The notes beneath the pieces are model-generated. The model was not told the origin of the DNA and searched no databases. It worked only from the letters and a program-made list of their open reading frames with translations. Of a stretch of DNA of 64,000 nucleotides, positions 11,375 to 23,981 are shown one piece after another. The DNA comes from Diogma glabrata (lineage: Eukaryota; Arthropoda; Insecta; Diptera; Cylindrotomidae), in assembly GCA_963693315.1 (NCBI GenBank), contig OY856188.1, positions 265,293,114-265,357,113 of the forward strand, in the 5' to 3' direction. The position numbers and the translations under genes are program-made. The first letter of the stretch is position 1. Every line of letters begins with the position of its first letter.

Positions 11375-12255
11375 CTAAAGGAATTGAACTCGTTGTTTAC
11401 CCTGATGAGGTTCGAGTTTGAATCCCAACCGAAACACGTTTCTGAGATATTTCCAACCATACCTTTGAATTTGAAAAATTCAAATTAATTTCTTAGTTAC
11501 TTGAGTTTAATTGATGAAATTCCGCCAAATGTTGGCACATATGAAAGCGCGCATATATGACAATAATTGACCAAGTGTCGATCATTGATTTTCGCATTGA
11601 TTGAAAACAATCAATAATGACTATACACTCGTAACTTATATATATTACACATTCTATGAGTTCACACAAAAGTATTGTCAAGAAAAATTCAATGCAAAAA
11701 AATCTTCATTCAAAATGAATAAAATGTCCATAAAAAATTATGTTTAACTGACGATTGAGAAATTCAACTTAAGTAAGATAACTGATGATGAAGTTTCAAC
11801 TTAGAAATATCATCGCCTTCGTGACGTGTCTGTCAAAGGAATTGAACACGTTGTTGGCACTGATGAGGTTCGAGTTCGAATCCCAACTGAAACACGTTAA
11901 AGGGAAAAACAGAGTTTTTTTCTGAGATATTTCCAACCATACCTTTGAATTGGAAAAATTCAAATTAATTCCTTAGTTACTTGAGTTTAATTGCTAAAAT
12001 TCCGCCAAATGTTGGCAAATATGAAAACGCGCATATATGAAAATAATTTGCTAAGTGTCGGTCATTGATTTTCGCATTGATTGGAAACAATCAATAATGA
12101 CTATACACTCGTGACTTAGAATGTTGACTATAGTAGAAATATTACACATTCTATGAATTTACACAATAGTACTGTCAAGAAAACCATACCTTTCCAACCA
12201 TACCTTTGAATTGGAAAAATTCAAATTAATTCCTTAGTTGCTTGAGTTTAATTGC
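11375..12255 (+). repeat. Tandem repeat made of SINE-like units
   Basis: Three head-to-tail partial copies. Two carry a B-box-like T-arm (GGTTCGAG...GAATCCC at about 11409 and GTTCGAATCC at 11874) followed by GAAACACG and CCAACCATACCTTTGAATT. Both are followed by the same roughly 230-base tail (TCCGCCAAATGTTGGCA, then GCGCATATATGA, then AACAATCAATAATGACTA). The third unit keeps only the ACCATACCTTTGAATT part at about 12186-12255. The period is about 460-480 bases. The middle copy also preserves the family head at about 11758 (AAATTCAACTTAAGTAAG), matching the copy at 1541. The unit is larger than the SINE, so a segmental duplication around an old insertion is likely. Confidence 0.65.
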
Positions 12256-12259
12256 TCAC

Positions 12260-13753
12260 AAAATCTTGTATATCAAAATCCTTAACCCAGACCAAGTCTT
12301 GATATCTCAGAGCCTTGAGATTTCAGCCCCTCCATATTTTTGGGTCGTTTTTTGTATTTATTATTTGTAGCTAATACATGTTTACTGTTCATAAGCAATT
12401 CTGTTTATTCTATGTGTTGTTAATTCTGTACATATAAAAACTGGTCAACGGCAATAAAACACCAGAAACTAACAAAAAATATGTAAAAACATTTTTGGGT
12501 AATAAACAAATTCGAACACAATTATTTTGTTAATTTTGTCACTAAATTTAAATTTATTTCATTTAAATGTTTGGCTTTTAAATTTTACATAAAATAAAAA
12601 AAGAATAAATAATGCATAAATTTTTGTAAATGAAACAAAATTACCTTACAGACACAAAAAAGTTTATGTTTTTTGGAATAAAAATGAAATTTGTGTGGAA
12701 TGATTTAGAATTTACAAACAGTTTTTGTAAGGTGCTCAAGGATTTTACATTCCTGTTTCCAGAAGTGTATGACGTAAAGCTTTATTCTTTTTTGAAATGC
12801 GAAAAATATAAATTAATTGACTGTATAGTATTGGCTACTATTTGTGTCTAGCGCTCTTGGGCAACCTCTCTTACACTTTTAAATATACTGATTTTATTTT
12901 TTAACCAAAATTTTCTGCCTGTGCATTTTATGAGCGTAAAACGTTAACATACGACAGGTAAAAACATAAAATATTGATGTTGAAAGAATATTACATATAT
13001 GTATACATAATCATTCAATACAACAAATATTTAAGAACATCAAACTACAAACGCAAAAATATAAAGCAATTACAAATGGCATGTACAAATTTTTTATTTC
13101 TATATTCCTAAACAAATATTTGTCTATCGACAATATTGTTAATTTCAAAAACTTTACATGTTTGCTTAAAAACGGAACGTCTTTGATTTTACGGACTACA
13201 GCAGAACTGGAGGTCGATTCTGATCGGTTTTGTCACTTTTATCTGAATATTTTGTCTATACTTGGTCTAATTCTCCAAAATATATTTTTTTAATCTGGCA
13301 ACATTTTCGTTAAGTTTTCGTTAAATTTGGATTTCTCTACAAGTTTACTCTATTTTTTTGTCAATTTCAAAATATGTTATGACAAAATTTTGTTTATAAT
13401 ATTTTGTCTATAATATCTTACGTTTTGTGTTGAATTTTAAGAAATTTATTTTAAATAAAGTTTTGTTTAAGCTTAAAACTATTATATTGTGTTGTGTGTG
13501 TATCGAAAAAACGTTTTGTTTTATTATTTTTATTGTTATTATTTTATATAAAGTTCTAAAAATATGGTAAGAATAATACTATTTAGATATTAGGCTTTTA
13601 TAAATTTGATTATTTTTATAAGAAAACAGTAAGTGTTTAAAGGAAATAGTAATTTTATTATTATAATCAAAGTGGGTATTTGTGACCGTCTCATTCGTGA
13701 GTAATGATGGCAATTGTGACTAAAATGATTAGTGTTGTATGTTTGGGTTGTTT
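12260..13753. other. No gene seen
   Basis: AT-rich. Two forward open frames (12630-12851 and 13081-13293, 70-73 codons) have ordinary-looking amino-acid composition but no motif I recognise, and no other support. Confidence 0.4.
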
Positions 13754-13953
13754 NNNNNNNNNNNNNNNNNNNNNNNNNNNNNNNNNNNNNNNNNNNNNNN
13801 NNNNNNNNNNNNNNNNNNNNNNNNNNNNNNNNNNNNNNNNNNNNNNNNNNNNNNNNNNNNNNNNNNNNNNNNNNNNNNNNNNNNNNNNNNNNNNNNNNNN
13901 NNNNNNNNNNNNNNNNNNNNNNNNNNNNNNNNNNNNNNNNNNNNNNNNNNNNN
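13754..13953. other. Assembly gap, 200 N
   Basis: Exactly 200 N characters, so the true length is probably unknown. Any link between the sequences on either side is unproven. Confidence 0.99.
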
Positions 13954-14424
13954 GTGTCTGTCAATAGGTGTGACGCAATGTTAAATTGGAAGACACTATT
14001 CATACAACATAATGTCAATCTCTTGTTACTTTACGCAAATAACTTATTTAGTAAGTTTAATAGAAAAATTAAAGAAAACAAAAGTTTTTTATAATTTTAC
14101 TGTTACTCTATATATTTCAGCTTGTTAGGCCATCTTCTGGAGTAATCTGGATTAGTAACAAGAGATTGATATTATGTTATTTGAAAACTTACGCCAAGTG
14201 CCACCGGCAAACAGTGTATAATGTAAAATGTATAATTTAAAATTTGGAAGCTTCATTGGATAAATTTATTGAATACCAAAATTCATCCCAGCAATTCTCA
14301 TCGCCTCTAGCAGTATCTGGATTATCTGTTATTTGTTCTGAAATTTTTGTTTTATTAAAATCGTTTGTTTTGTTTTGTGATTATTGCGGGTGGTTTATTT
14401 TATTTTTGTTTTAATTTTAAAAAT

Positions 14425-15475
14425 ATGGCTTCCTCAAACAATTCTCCCTCGCGTCCTGCCTCACCTGTGAATGCTTTGGGTGGTAATGAAGTACCCATGT
14501 TAATGACTCATCAGCAGTTAACTGATATTATCCAAGCAAACTTGCAGCAGTTTGCCCATCAACAGTTCATGGCACAGCGGCAGATACCACCTCCTTGCTC
14601 ACAACCTTCAACAACTGAACCAGATTTAGCTACAGTAAGCAATATTAATTTTGTTAAACTTAAAGCTCCGCAAAATTTGTTTGACCAAAACCCAATTGTT
14701 TGGTTCAGGATGTTGGAACTAAAATTTTTTAGTTCGAATGTTAGGTCAGAACTGACCAAATATTCACATGCATTAAGTGCAATTGATTCACGATTGCACA
14801 ACAAATTGGCACCGTTGCTCTTTAAAGAGATAGGTGATACTCCTTATACTTCCTTAAAGACGGAGGTAATTAAAATTTTGGGCAACAGCGATAAGGCAAA
14901 AATTAATAATATTTTGCATAAATTAGTATTAGGTGATGAGAAAACCTACACAGTTGCTAGCTGAATTCCAAACGGTGCTGATATGAACGAAGGCATTATG
15001 AAACAACTTTGGATGGCACGTCTTCCTGAAAGCATCCAACTTGTTTTATCGTCTTTCGAAAACGATTTTCTATTAACTTTGTTGGCTGAACGTGCCGACA
15101 ATCTTATGAAAACGTCACAGAGACAAATTTTCGCAATGAACTACTTCTACTTCTGCACAATCAACTAACTCAAACCGGTTTCATCAAAGTGCTTCTCAAC
15201 CTCAACAAAATCAAAACATTAATGAAATTCTTAATATATTTAAAACGCAAATGCTGAGTGAAATTCACTCGATAGTAAATGCTGGTCATAGGTCGCGCTC
15301 TAAATCTCGTGATAACCGTCGGAGTACTTCTAGATCAAAGTCTAGAAAATTAAAAATTAATTCGAACATTTGTTTTTACCACTCCATATTTAAAGACAAA
15401 GCACAACGCTGCGTCACTGGATGTTTTTTAAAAAGGTTTAATATTTCCGCAACATTTTTAAAATCACATCCATGA
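14425..15475 (+). pseudogene. gag: Ty3/gypsy-type Gag relic
   Basis: The likely start is the ATG at 14425 (MASSNNSPSRPASP); the frame upstream is low-complexity. After a Gln/Pro-rich leader comes a capsid-like segment with LKAPQNLFDQNPIVWFRMLE and LHNKLAPLLF, then LHKLVLGDEKT, matching the 'F-x-x-P-x-x-W-F' to 'LGD-x-x-P' layout of Gag in one group of animal gypsy-like elements. An in-frame TGA at 14962 interrupts it; the same frame continues (LWMARLPESIQLVLSSF) to about 15168. The reading then shifts to another frame with an Arg/Ser-rich stretch (HRSRSKSRDNRRSTSRSKS) and a Cys/His motif, C-x2-H-x9-C-x3-C (about 15371-15420), typical of the end of this Gag type. No protease or RT follows. The element is dead, through a stop, a frameshift and loss of pol. 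Confidence 0.75.
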
Positions 15476-15479
15476 ACAT

Positions 15480-16232
<753 letters not shown>

Positions 16233-16234
16233 TA

Positions 16235-17480
16235 ACGAAATGAGTTATAACGCAATTTAACGGCACTCTCACGATGGCATTTCTTGACCTACAACAAAAA
16301 TTTTTTCTGTGTACGTTGCAGCAAAAAATCTTTTGGACAAGTTCGCGAACTGACCATATTCGGGTCTAGCTTAAGTGGCTAGAGCCAAAAAAGTCGAAAA
16401 ATCTAAGGCATTATAACTTCCGTATGAATCATAATATTTTAATAAAATTTATCAATGTTGAATATTTGAACATATTTCTATCATTTTTTTCCAAATGACA
16501 ACTTTGGCGTATTAGGTTCCTGAAAAATTAGCTGTTTTAAAAATTTAATAAACTTTGTAACAAGTCCTTGATTTGGCTGAAAATGGCAAATCTCACTTCT
16601 GAATATTCACGCATACGTCAACTAGAACATAAATCTTTCCAAAATTAAAAAAAAAAATATTTCAAGTCTAGAGGTTGAGACACCAGGGCTGTTAGAACAA
16701 AACCAAACGCAAACGGCCATATCTTCCTCATTTTTAAGTTTATGTTGTTTAAATTCATACTAGCTTTTAGATAAATTTTTCAACTATAACCTCAGAGATT
16801 TTCAGCTTTCTAACCCAAGAGGTATCAATGTAATTAGCATTAAACCTAATGCATGCCATTCAATTACAACAACAACTTCCATAAAAATATAAAAATATCC
16901 CATAGAAAAAATATTAAAAAAATTTTTTTTTGTTTTTTTTTTCAGTTTTTGGTTTTTTTCGCAAAAATTTAAAAAAAAATTAAAACAAAGCTGGGTCATT
17001 ATTGTTTTAAATTAAGGAATATTTTCTTATATGCATATTGATTAGACATTTACAAAAGTCTTCCTAAATTGTAGATATTTGAATTATTTGAGGTGTAAAA
17101 GTTGTTTGACAATTTTAGATTATAAATTATGTATGGTGGTGTTGTAGGTGTGACGTTGTGAGAACGTTTATTTGCTCTTTGGTGGATTTAATATGTTATT
17201 AAAAGTAGTTTTAACCAAATTAAATAAAACTGTTCCAAAATCGCATTGATAAAGTAGTTTCCGTTGATGTATTTAGTTTGGTTTGATAAATTTTTTGGAT
17301 TATTCTGGACTTGGACTATTTAACTTAAATTTTTTATTTAAACTAATCTGACACATCCAATTCTATTGGTACACAAAGCTGTCTGGTCCTGAAATCTACC
17401 TATTTCTAGCGGATATACGTGCCGCTTGGACTTTTTATTTATTAGCTTTTTATATATTACATGATAATTTGAGGGATTTG
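16235..17480. other. No gene seen
   Basis: AT-rich with a poly(A)/poly(T)-rich patch around 16910-16985. No coding or repeat structure is recognised. Confidence 0.45.
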
Positions 17481-17486
17481 ATTGTA

Positions 17487-17880
17487 CTATAATGCGCAAT
17501 CACTTATATTTATTGTTTTATTTCTTCGATTAGGTTGCCATTCTTTAATATGCATTTTCTCCCTATGAGAATGTAAATTTGCCGATGAATTGAAAGTTCT
17601 CGGACAATGTGGGCATGTGTACAACACTTCACCCGTATGCATTGTCATACTTTCTCTTAAACCTAACGGGTTTTTAAAAGTTATATCACATATGCGGCAT
17701 TGTTGTGTTCTTTCAATCATATGAAAACATTGTTGATGACTTCGAAGCGCTCCTCGGTTAGGGGAATATTTTCCAAAAATATTACAAAGATGTTTTTTTT
17801 GTTGCAACCGCATGTCGTGCCATATGACTTCTAAGACTGTTTTGCATGTTATGCATTGTATTGACTCATACCTTACAATA
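17487..17880 (-). pseudogene. C2H2 zinc-finger gene fragment
   Basis: The minus strand reads fingers in tandem: an upstream degenerate one (C-I-T-C, then HDMRLQQKKH), then CNIFGKYSPNRGALRSHQ, then CRICDITFKNPLGLRESMTMH joined by HTGEVLY to a clean finger CPHCPRTFNSSANLHSHREKMH. The linker and last finger look like the C-terminal end of fly C2H2 proteins (often of the ZAD class). In the second finger the second Cys has become Phe, and other zinc ligands are missing, so DNA binding is probably lost. The frame is open through about 17880 without a start codon at the top, so this is a fragment: a last exon of a diverged gene, or a pseudogene. The frame ends at the stop at 17487. Confidence 0.65.
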
Positions 17881-18404
17881 AACTATTTCTTATCAAATTT
17901 GGGGAAATAGAAAATAATATAGTATTTGTTCTTTTTATAGTATCATCGAATGAATAACAATCAGTTGGAGCAACTAGTAACATTATGAATTAGACACCGT
18001 GAGTTATTGGAAGGACGCTTTAAAGCGGCGTAAAAAAAAGAAAAGATATGTGGGAATATATATCCAATGAATGCAATTTACTGGGCAATTCGCAGCAAAG
18101 AAAAGATCCAGACGGATGGAAAAGAGTAAGATACATGTTGGAAAAATTTTAAATTAAATTTATGTTTTTTTTTTTAAATTATAGGCATGGACGGATTACA
18201 AACAAAAAATAAGGAAAAAATTGGCAATCTATAATTTCGACGAACATACAACTGGTGGTGGACCACCAACAGATGTCAATTTTAATTCTTTGGAGTGGGA
18301 GGTAATATCGGCATGCAAATTTAAGTCTTTGGAAGGCCAAAAGTCCAAGGAAAGCGGAAGTAGACGTTATAAGACAACAGTCAATCAATCAAACCTCAAT
18401 GTTG

Positions 18405-18600
18405 TTCCTAGCTCTCCAGGGCCAGGGACATCAAGAGGTTTAGATTTAGTTCCCAGTTCTGCCGAGCCAGGGACATCAAGAAGCTACGTAGTTCCCAGTT
18501 CTGCCGAGCCAGGGACATCAAGAAGCTATATAGTTCCCAGTTCTTCCGAGCCAGGGACTTCAAGGAGCTATATGGTTCCCAGTTCTCCCGAGCCAGAGCT
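18405..18600 (+). repeat. Coding tandem repeat, 45-54-bp units
   Basis: Four to five units encoding VPSS-x-x-PGTSR-S-Y-x (VVPSSAEPGTSRSY and similar) in exon 2 of the Myb/SANT-like gene. The units differ by a few bases, so this is a real protein repeat and not a recent slippage product. Confidence 0.85.
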
Positions 18601-18943
18601 AACCATAGATTTCCATTCGTGTTCCGATGTAACAGAAGATTCGCGCCCAACATCACCACCATGTTATCAGTATTATACCACTGATATGACAAGTATGTGT
18701 CTGGGGCAGGAAGCTCTGTCTTCCCAACAAAACATACTTTTACTCAGAAGAGGAAACCCCTCCTCACCCTTCCTATTCTCCCAATAGCTCCCGCATTTCC
18801 TATGTCCGAAATGAATCCTTCATTAGAAGTCCAACCAGTTTTGCAACCGACTCCCGTAAACACAGAAGACACCCCAATTCTGCAACCAATTCCTTCCATT
18901 AATGCTCAACAAATTCCTTCCATTCCCGCGCAACGTAGTAGAA

Positions 18944-19125
18944 TTTTTTTTTTTTTTTTTTAATATAATGTGTTGTGTAATAGGGCTTAGAATATGTGTC
19001 ACAACAACACATAAATACCTTTTAAGACCTAGGTCTAGACCTGCGTCCCACAACAACTGGCGTTCTAAGGTGTAGATTAACGCTTTTTTTAAACATCTGT
19101 GGGTTGAAGCCACCTGAGACTAAGA
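18944..19125 (-). mobile_element. LINE 3' end, severely 5'-truncated
   Basis: Begins on the plus strand with a run of about 18 T (the poly(A) tail of a minus-strand insertion), followed by GTGTTGTGTAATAGG, TGTGTCACAACAACACAT and ACCTTTTAAGACCTAGG. This matches base for base, with small differences, the 3' UTR and C-terminal coding end of the LINE at 58208-60370. It interrupts exon 2 of the Myb/SANT-like gene. Confidence 0.85.
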
Positions 19126-19779
19126 AGAAATTACAAGACAACCGGAGCAGAGACCAAACAGAAGAAGAAGAAGTGAGCCGTTTGTGCCAATATCCCCAGA
19201 TGATACATCGCGTGAATTGACACCGGAAAGGGCAAGGAATCGTTGGAGAATTATGTACTCCACGTCCTTGTCGCAAAATAGTGTGCATTCCTTACGGATC
19301 CAAAAAAAAATGTCAAGCCAAATAGAAATCCAAACAAAAATTTTGCAACAAAATATGGAAGCTGCAAAGAAGCAAATGAACTAAAAAAACAAGAACTCGA
19401 ATTAAAACGTGGTATGTATGATAATCAAAGATTATTCGATTATTACTTTCAATTTATTTTTCAAAGTTACCATAGTTATTTTATTTATTTAATAGAAAAA
19501 ATACGACAAAATGACGAAATAATCAAAATTGGAAAAGGGATTATTGCAGCTTTGTCAACATTAACAAACAAATAAAAAATAGTATAATTTATTCTATTCT
19601 TTTTTATATTATATTATATGAATATATTTAATGAATTTAATGAAAATTGAAAATGAAATTAATGAATTTAAAAAAGTTACAATATAAAAATATATAACTA
19701 AAAATATATATAACTAAATTTAATTCAAAATTTATTAGACTAAGTTAAAAAATTCAATTGACTATCCGGATAAAGTCAC

Positions 19780-20357
19780 TATGAATCTGATTGAACAAGT
19801 GAGAAAAAAGAAACCAAATGAAGCTTCGCAGAGTTATGCGTTTCTATCAACAACGAAAATCGATGATTCCACGCTAATAAATGATCAAACAATCACAATC
19901 AACCAGTATTCATCAGTGGCTTACGTTCCTGGACTGAGTGAAATGTTAGATAAGAGTTGCAGAGAATTTGTTCCTACGCTGAAACTAGCGATGAGACCAT
20001 ACAGAAAAATTCCTGCATATTTGCAAATCTGAAGAGCCGTATTGCAACAGATGATAAATCTAGTTTGGAGTTAGAAAATCACAGCACAAAAATGATAGCA
20101 ACAAACCACTAACCAAATATTCATCGGCCTTAGCTAAACATGTAAAAAATTCTGGACACAAATTTAAGTTGGCTGATGGGAAAATACTGAAGAAAGAAAA
20201 GAATAAAATAAAACTTCAGATTCATGAAGTAAACCAAATCATCAAATTTGAAGAAACTGCATGCAATGAAAAGACTTTTGGTAGCAGGAGATCCAAGCGA
20301 TGTGACTTGTTGATGCTAGTGGCGTTGTTAAATGATGAAACTCGCGAGATGTCCTGA
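19780..20357 (+). pseudogene. Penelope-like retroelement 3' fragment
   Basis: Open frame 19781-20032 ends with YVPGLSEMLDKSC and TLKLAMRPYRKI, which fits the stretch between the reverse transcriptase and the GIY-YIG nuclease of Penelope-like elements. After a stop, another frame (about 20085-20357) reads SALAKHVKNSGHKFKLADGK and KLQIHEVNQIIKFEETACN. That resembles the end of the nuclease domain (A-x-H...HKF...I...E). The conserved GIY-YIG core that should lie between the two parts is missing, so an internal deletion is likely. The assignment is from memory of the family and is moderately secure. Confidence 0.5.
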
Positions 20358-20359
20358 TG

Positions 20360-21753
20360 ATTTTTGACACAACCAATTTAAAATGTTTTTAGATAAAATG
20401 CTGTTGGATTCCTTGATGGAAAATTGTTGGATGATTATATAGATGATAATATAACGTCTTGTATTACATGAGGAGTATTTACAACGTTTCAGTTACACAC
20501 ACCATCAATAAGAAATATCCTTTATTATACGAAACTGTTCATAAACATATTAGTATACAATGTAACCATAGTATATATATTACAAGTTTATTATTTTTAT
20601 TGATTTTGAAACTTATTAACATAGAAGTTAAAATACTTTTAATAACATAGATTCGAATTGAATCTGAATAAAATAATATTATATTTAAAACCAACCAAAG
20701 TGGTGTGGTTACAAACAACCAAAAATTAATGTAAAAACTATCTATTAATTTTATACAAAACAAGACGTGGAAAAATCTACTAAAATCTGACATGGAGTAA
20801 TTTTTTGTTTTTTTATATTAGAAAAATATAGTTTACTCTGATTTTTTAAAAGCGAATAACTTCTCCTCTTTTACACCGGCGTTTACGAAATCATTAAACT
20901 AATTGCGTGCTGCTTAATGAACTTCTAGTTGGAATTACCGGAACTGTAGTTAATGCCACAGACTGATAAGAAAGACTACACAAATACTTTTGTAAATCTA
21001 ATTAAGCATTATAAATAAGTTTTTTCCAAATTCACATTAATTCATGTAAACAGAATGATTGTAAATAGGTTTTTTCATGTTGGTAAAATTTTTTCTATAG
21101 TAGTCTATGTTATTTTTTTGGCAGTTCATTTTCATGTGGTTTATCATTGAACGTGGTAAAATATTTTCAATTTTTTAATTTTTTATTAATTTAATAATAT
21201 TTTTTAACAAAGTGTAATTTTAATTGGACCCACTTTTTAGATCCTGAAGATGGATTCTAAGAATCCGAAATATATTGAGATTAAATAGTGAAATTATTTA
21301 AAATTTTTATTCGTGAACTAAGGAGGTAAGACAACAAACACACTACGTGTGTCTTTCAATATTTATATAGTTCCGACAAATTACAAATATCACAGTCAAC
21401 ACACGTTGACTAAATTTAATTATATATGTTTATATTTGTATTTGATTTTTTGTAGCATGTAATCTAATTTTTTGTTAATAAAAACCTTAAAAAGCTTTCT
21501 GAAAATGAGCAAAATCAGTTGCCACCGATCTTGATAAGTGATATGTTAATTGAAAAAGTAGATCAAAATGTGTACTTTACTGAAGTTCAAATATTCGGTC
21601 TAGGAATGAGACAATATTTTGTAAATATTTTCCTTCTTTACGGTTTGAAATAGGTTTGCGTTATCGTGGAACAGTAATATATCAAAACAGAACGACGAAA
21701 TCGTCCTACGTAAACAAGTAATAAATCAAAATTTAGTGGTAATGTCATTTTCG
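20360..21753. other. No gene seen
   Basis: AT-rich sequence with short open frames only. Nothing ordered was found before the TTAA-flanked element. Confidence 0.45.
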
Positions 21754-21757
21754 TTAA

Positions 21758-22392
21758 CCTTCGCGTGAACAGTATCTACCCGGGTAGATATCACGGTTTT
21801 TGTAATTCAATAACTTTATGAGTTTTTAACCAATCATCATGCCTGTTCAGCTATGTGACTAATTTTTAAATTGATTTCGCAAAATTTGAGAAAAAAATAT
21901 TTTGGACTTCCTTTTAACACTTTTTTTTGGATTTTTATGGGTTTTTTTACGCAAGAAAACAATATCTACCCGGGTAGATATTTTTACCTTGGGTTTTAAA
22001 TGAATATTTTTACTGGGCAATGTTAAAAACAAGTAACTTCATTTTTAAATATATGCTTTTATTGTATGCTTACACAAAAGCAAAATGATATTATGATATT
22101 AATACACGTTTGATATTATTACACGTTTGTTGATATTATGTAAGTTGATATTACGTAAGAAAACAAATATCTACCCGGGTAGATATTTTTTTCCTTTTTT
22201 CTTATATGAAAAATTTTTACTGGTCAATGTGAAAAACAAGTAACTTTATTTTTAAATATATGCTTTTATTGTATGCTTACACAAAAGTAAAATAAATACA
22301 CCGTTACGTTTGCAGATATTATGATTTATGTAATATCTACCGGGGTAGATACTGTTCATATCAGTAGCTAAAAATTTCCGTTCACGCGAAGG
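21758..22392. mobile_element. piggyBac-like MITE with four palindromes
   Basis: Flanked on both sides by TTAA (21754-21757 and 22393-22396). The ends are inverted: CCTTCGCGTGAAC on the left and GTTCACGCGAAGG on the right. TTAA duplication with a CC-start terminus is the signature of the piggyBac superfamily. It is 635 bases long and has no transposase, so it is non-autonomous. Inside are three exact copies of TATCTACCCGGGTAGATA (21773-21790, 21963-21980, 22168-22185) and one with a single change (22334-22351). A roughly 90-base stretch (GTAACTT, then ATATATGCTTTTATTGTATG) is present twice, at about 22005 and 22215. Confidence 0.85.
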
Positions 22393-22559
22393 TTAAGGAT
22401 AACAAACGTGATGTCAATAAAACACTATTTCTTCAAACGCTAGTTCATACGTCGATTTTTTTTAGAAGCAATTGAATCAATTTAAACGTTGATAATAGCT
22501 GCAGATGAGAAAATTATGCCTACAATCGGCTTCGCTAACTTATAAAACGGTAAAAAGGT

Positions 22560-23290
22560 TTTCCTTCCGATGACGTAATTCAAAATTCACAAATATTTCA
22601 TAATTCAAATCTAACAATTACAAAAATTCAAATTAATAAATTTTTCATAATTAAAAAAATACTAACAGTTATAAAAATTCAAAATTTATTAAATATTCAA
22701 TAATAAAAAAAATAATTTCATAAAATTACAAATATTTTAAAATTCAATGTAAATTCTATAAAACAAAAATTTCATAATTTAAAAAACTTTTCGTACAGTT
22801 ACTTAAATTTAAAACTCATTAAATATTTCATAATTCAAAAAATAATTCAATAGTAAAAAAAATTCTGTGAAATTCGAAATTTACAAATATCCAATAAAAT
22901 TCACAAATATTTTAAAATTCAAACAAAAAATTTTATAAAATTCAAAATTCACAAATATTTCATAATTCATAAAAGCTCTAACAATTACTGAAATTCAAAA
23001 TTCATTAAATATTTCATTATACAAAAAAAAAATTCTATAAAATTCAAAAACTTTTCATAATATAAAAAAAAATTCTATAAAATTCACAAATACTTTATAT
23101 TTTAAAAAAATTCTATCAAGTACTAAAATTTGCACACAACTCATAATGATAAAAAAATCTATTAATTACTAAAATTCGAAGTTCATTAAAAATCAATAAA
23201 ATTCATATATATTTCACAAAGCAAAAAAAATTCTGAAAAATTCAAAATTTACAAATATTTTATTAATAAAAAAAAATCAGAAGAGTGTGA
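22560..23290. repeat. AT-rich satellite, AAATTCAAAATTCA type
   Basis: Degenerate repetition of AAAATTCACAAATATTTCATAA and AAAAATTCTAACAATTACTA blocks. The same family flanks the CACTG element at 24340-24590 and 26110-27120. Units vary too much for a fixed period by eye (about 55-110 bases). Confidence 0.75.
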
Positions 23291-23406
23291 ATAAAATCTC
23301 GCCTAGGCTTCTGTGAATATAAAGAACATATTATAAAAATAATTGATATAAAGTTGTGTTGTAAAGTGTTTATATTGCCAGACCATAGACACATAAAAAA
23401 TAAATT

Positions 23407-23981
23407 AGTCCCTGGACCCACGCCGATTTCATGTGATGATTACCACATATTTCATACTTCGTGAGGTGCCTGTCCTTGACGAGTCCGAAAGCTTTTGTTC
23501 TGCGATTTTTCTCGATTAGGGAGATTTTTGGTTCGGCAAGCTCCAAAAAATTCCGATTGCCCGGGATCTTGTAAATTTTTGTTTCTTTTAATCTTTTTCT
23601 ATGGGGATACCTTTTCTATGGGGGTTGGAAATTTGTTTTAGAACACGAGAGTAACCTTGTCAGACAAAAATTTGTCTGCTATCGTCTAGTCCGACAACCC
23701 AAACATACCAAAATGTCAGTTGTCGGACTGGACAATAGCAGACACATATTGATCGGACAAGCTTACCCTCATGTCGAACCCCATAGTTAAAAAATAAAAA
23801 TGTGGTTGCAAATTTACAAGATCGCGGGCAATCGCCATTTTTCGGAGTATGCCTAACGAAAAAAAGGCCGATTTGAGGAAAGTAGCAAAACAAATGTTTT
23901 CGGACTCGCCAAGGCCATGCGCCTCACGATGTATAAAACATGTAGTAATCATTACATGAAATCGGCGTGGGCCCAGGGACT
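23407..23981. mobile_element. Foldback (hairpin) MITE
   Basis: The left half begins AGTCCCTGGACCCACGCCGA and the right half ends with its inverse (TCGGCGTGGGCCCAGGGACT). The inverse pairing continues almost to the centre, where GTCTGCTATCGTC...AGTCCGACAAC faces GTTGTCGGACT...GACAATAGCAGAC. The element is thus an imperfect hairpin of about 575 bases with a short loop near 23700. It has no coding capacity. The target duplication is uncertain (AAT is possible). Confidence 0.75.

Larger units (their letters stand above)
17955..19575 (+). pseudogene. Broken Myb/SANT-like (zeste-type) DNA-binding gene
   Basis: Exon 1 (about 17955-18131) reads NNQLEQLVTL, then HRELLEGRFKAA, then MWEYISNECNLLGNSQQR and DGWKR. 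A GTAAGA donor and an acceptor at about 18183 (ATTATAG) join it in frame to AWTDYKQKIRKKL, giving the Trp-spaced helices of a Myb/SANT-like domain. Such genes are often accessory proteins of PIF/Harbinger transposons or multicopy insect genes. Exon 2 holds a Ser/Pro repeat (18405-18600) and a late coiled stretch (QIEIQTKILQQNMEAAKKQM). A GTATGT donor near 19412 and an acceptor near 19493 give a last exon ending LSTLTNK at about 19575. It is broken by an in-frame TGA in exon 1, a frameshift in an A-run near 18030, and a LINE tail at 18944-19125. No transposase is next to it. Confidence 0.65.

Noticed and set aside
13590..14094. Open frames spanning the N gap
   Set aside because: Most codons are unknown, so openness is meaningless.
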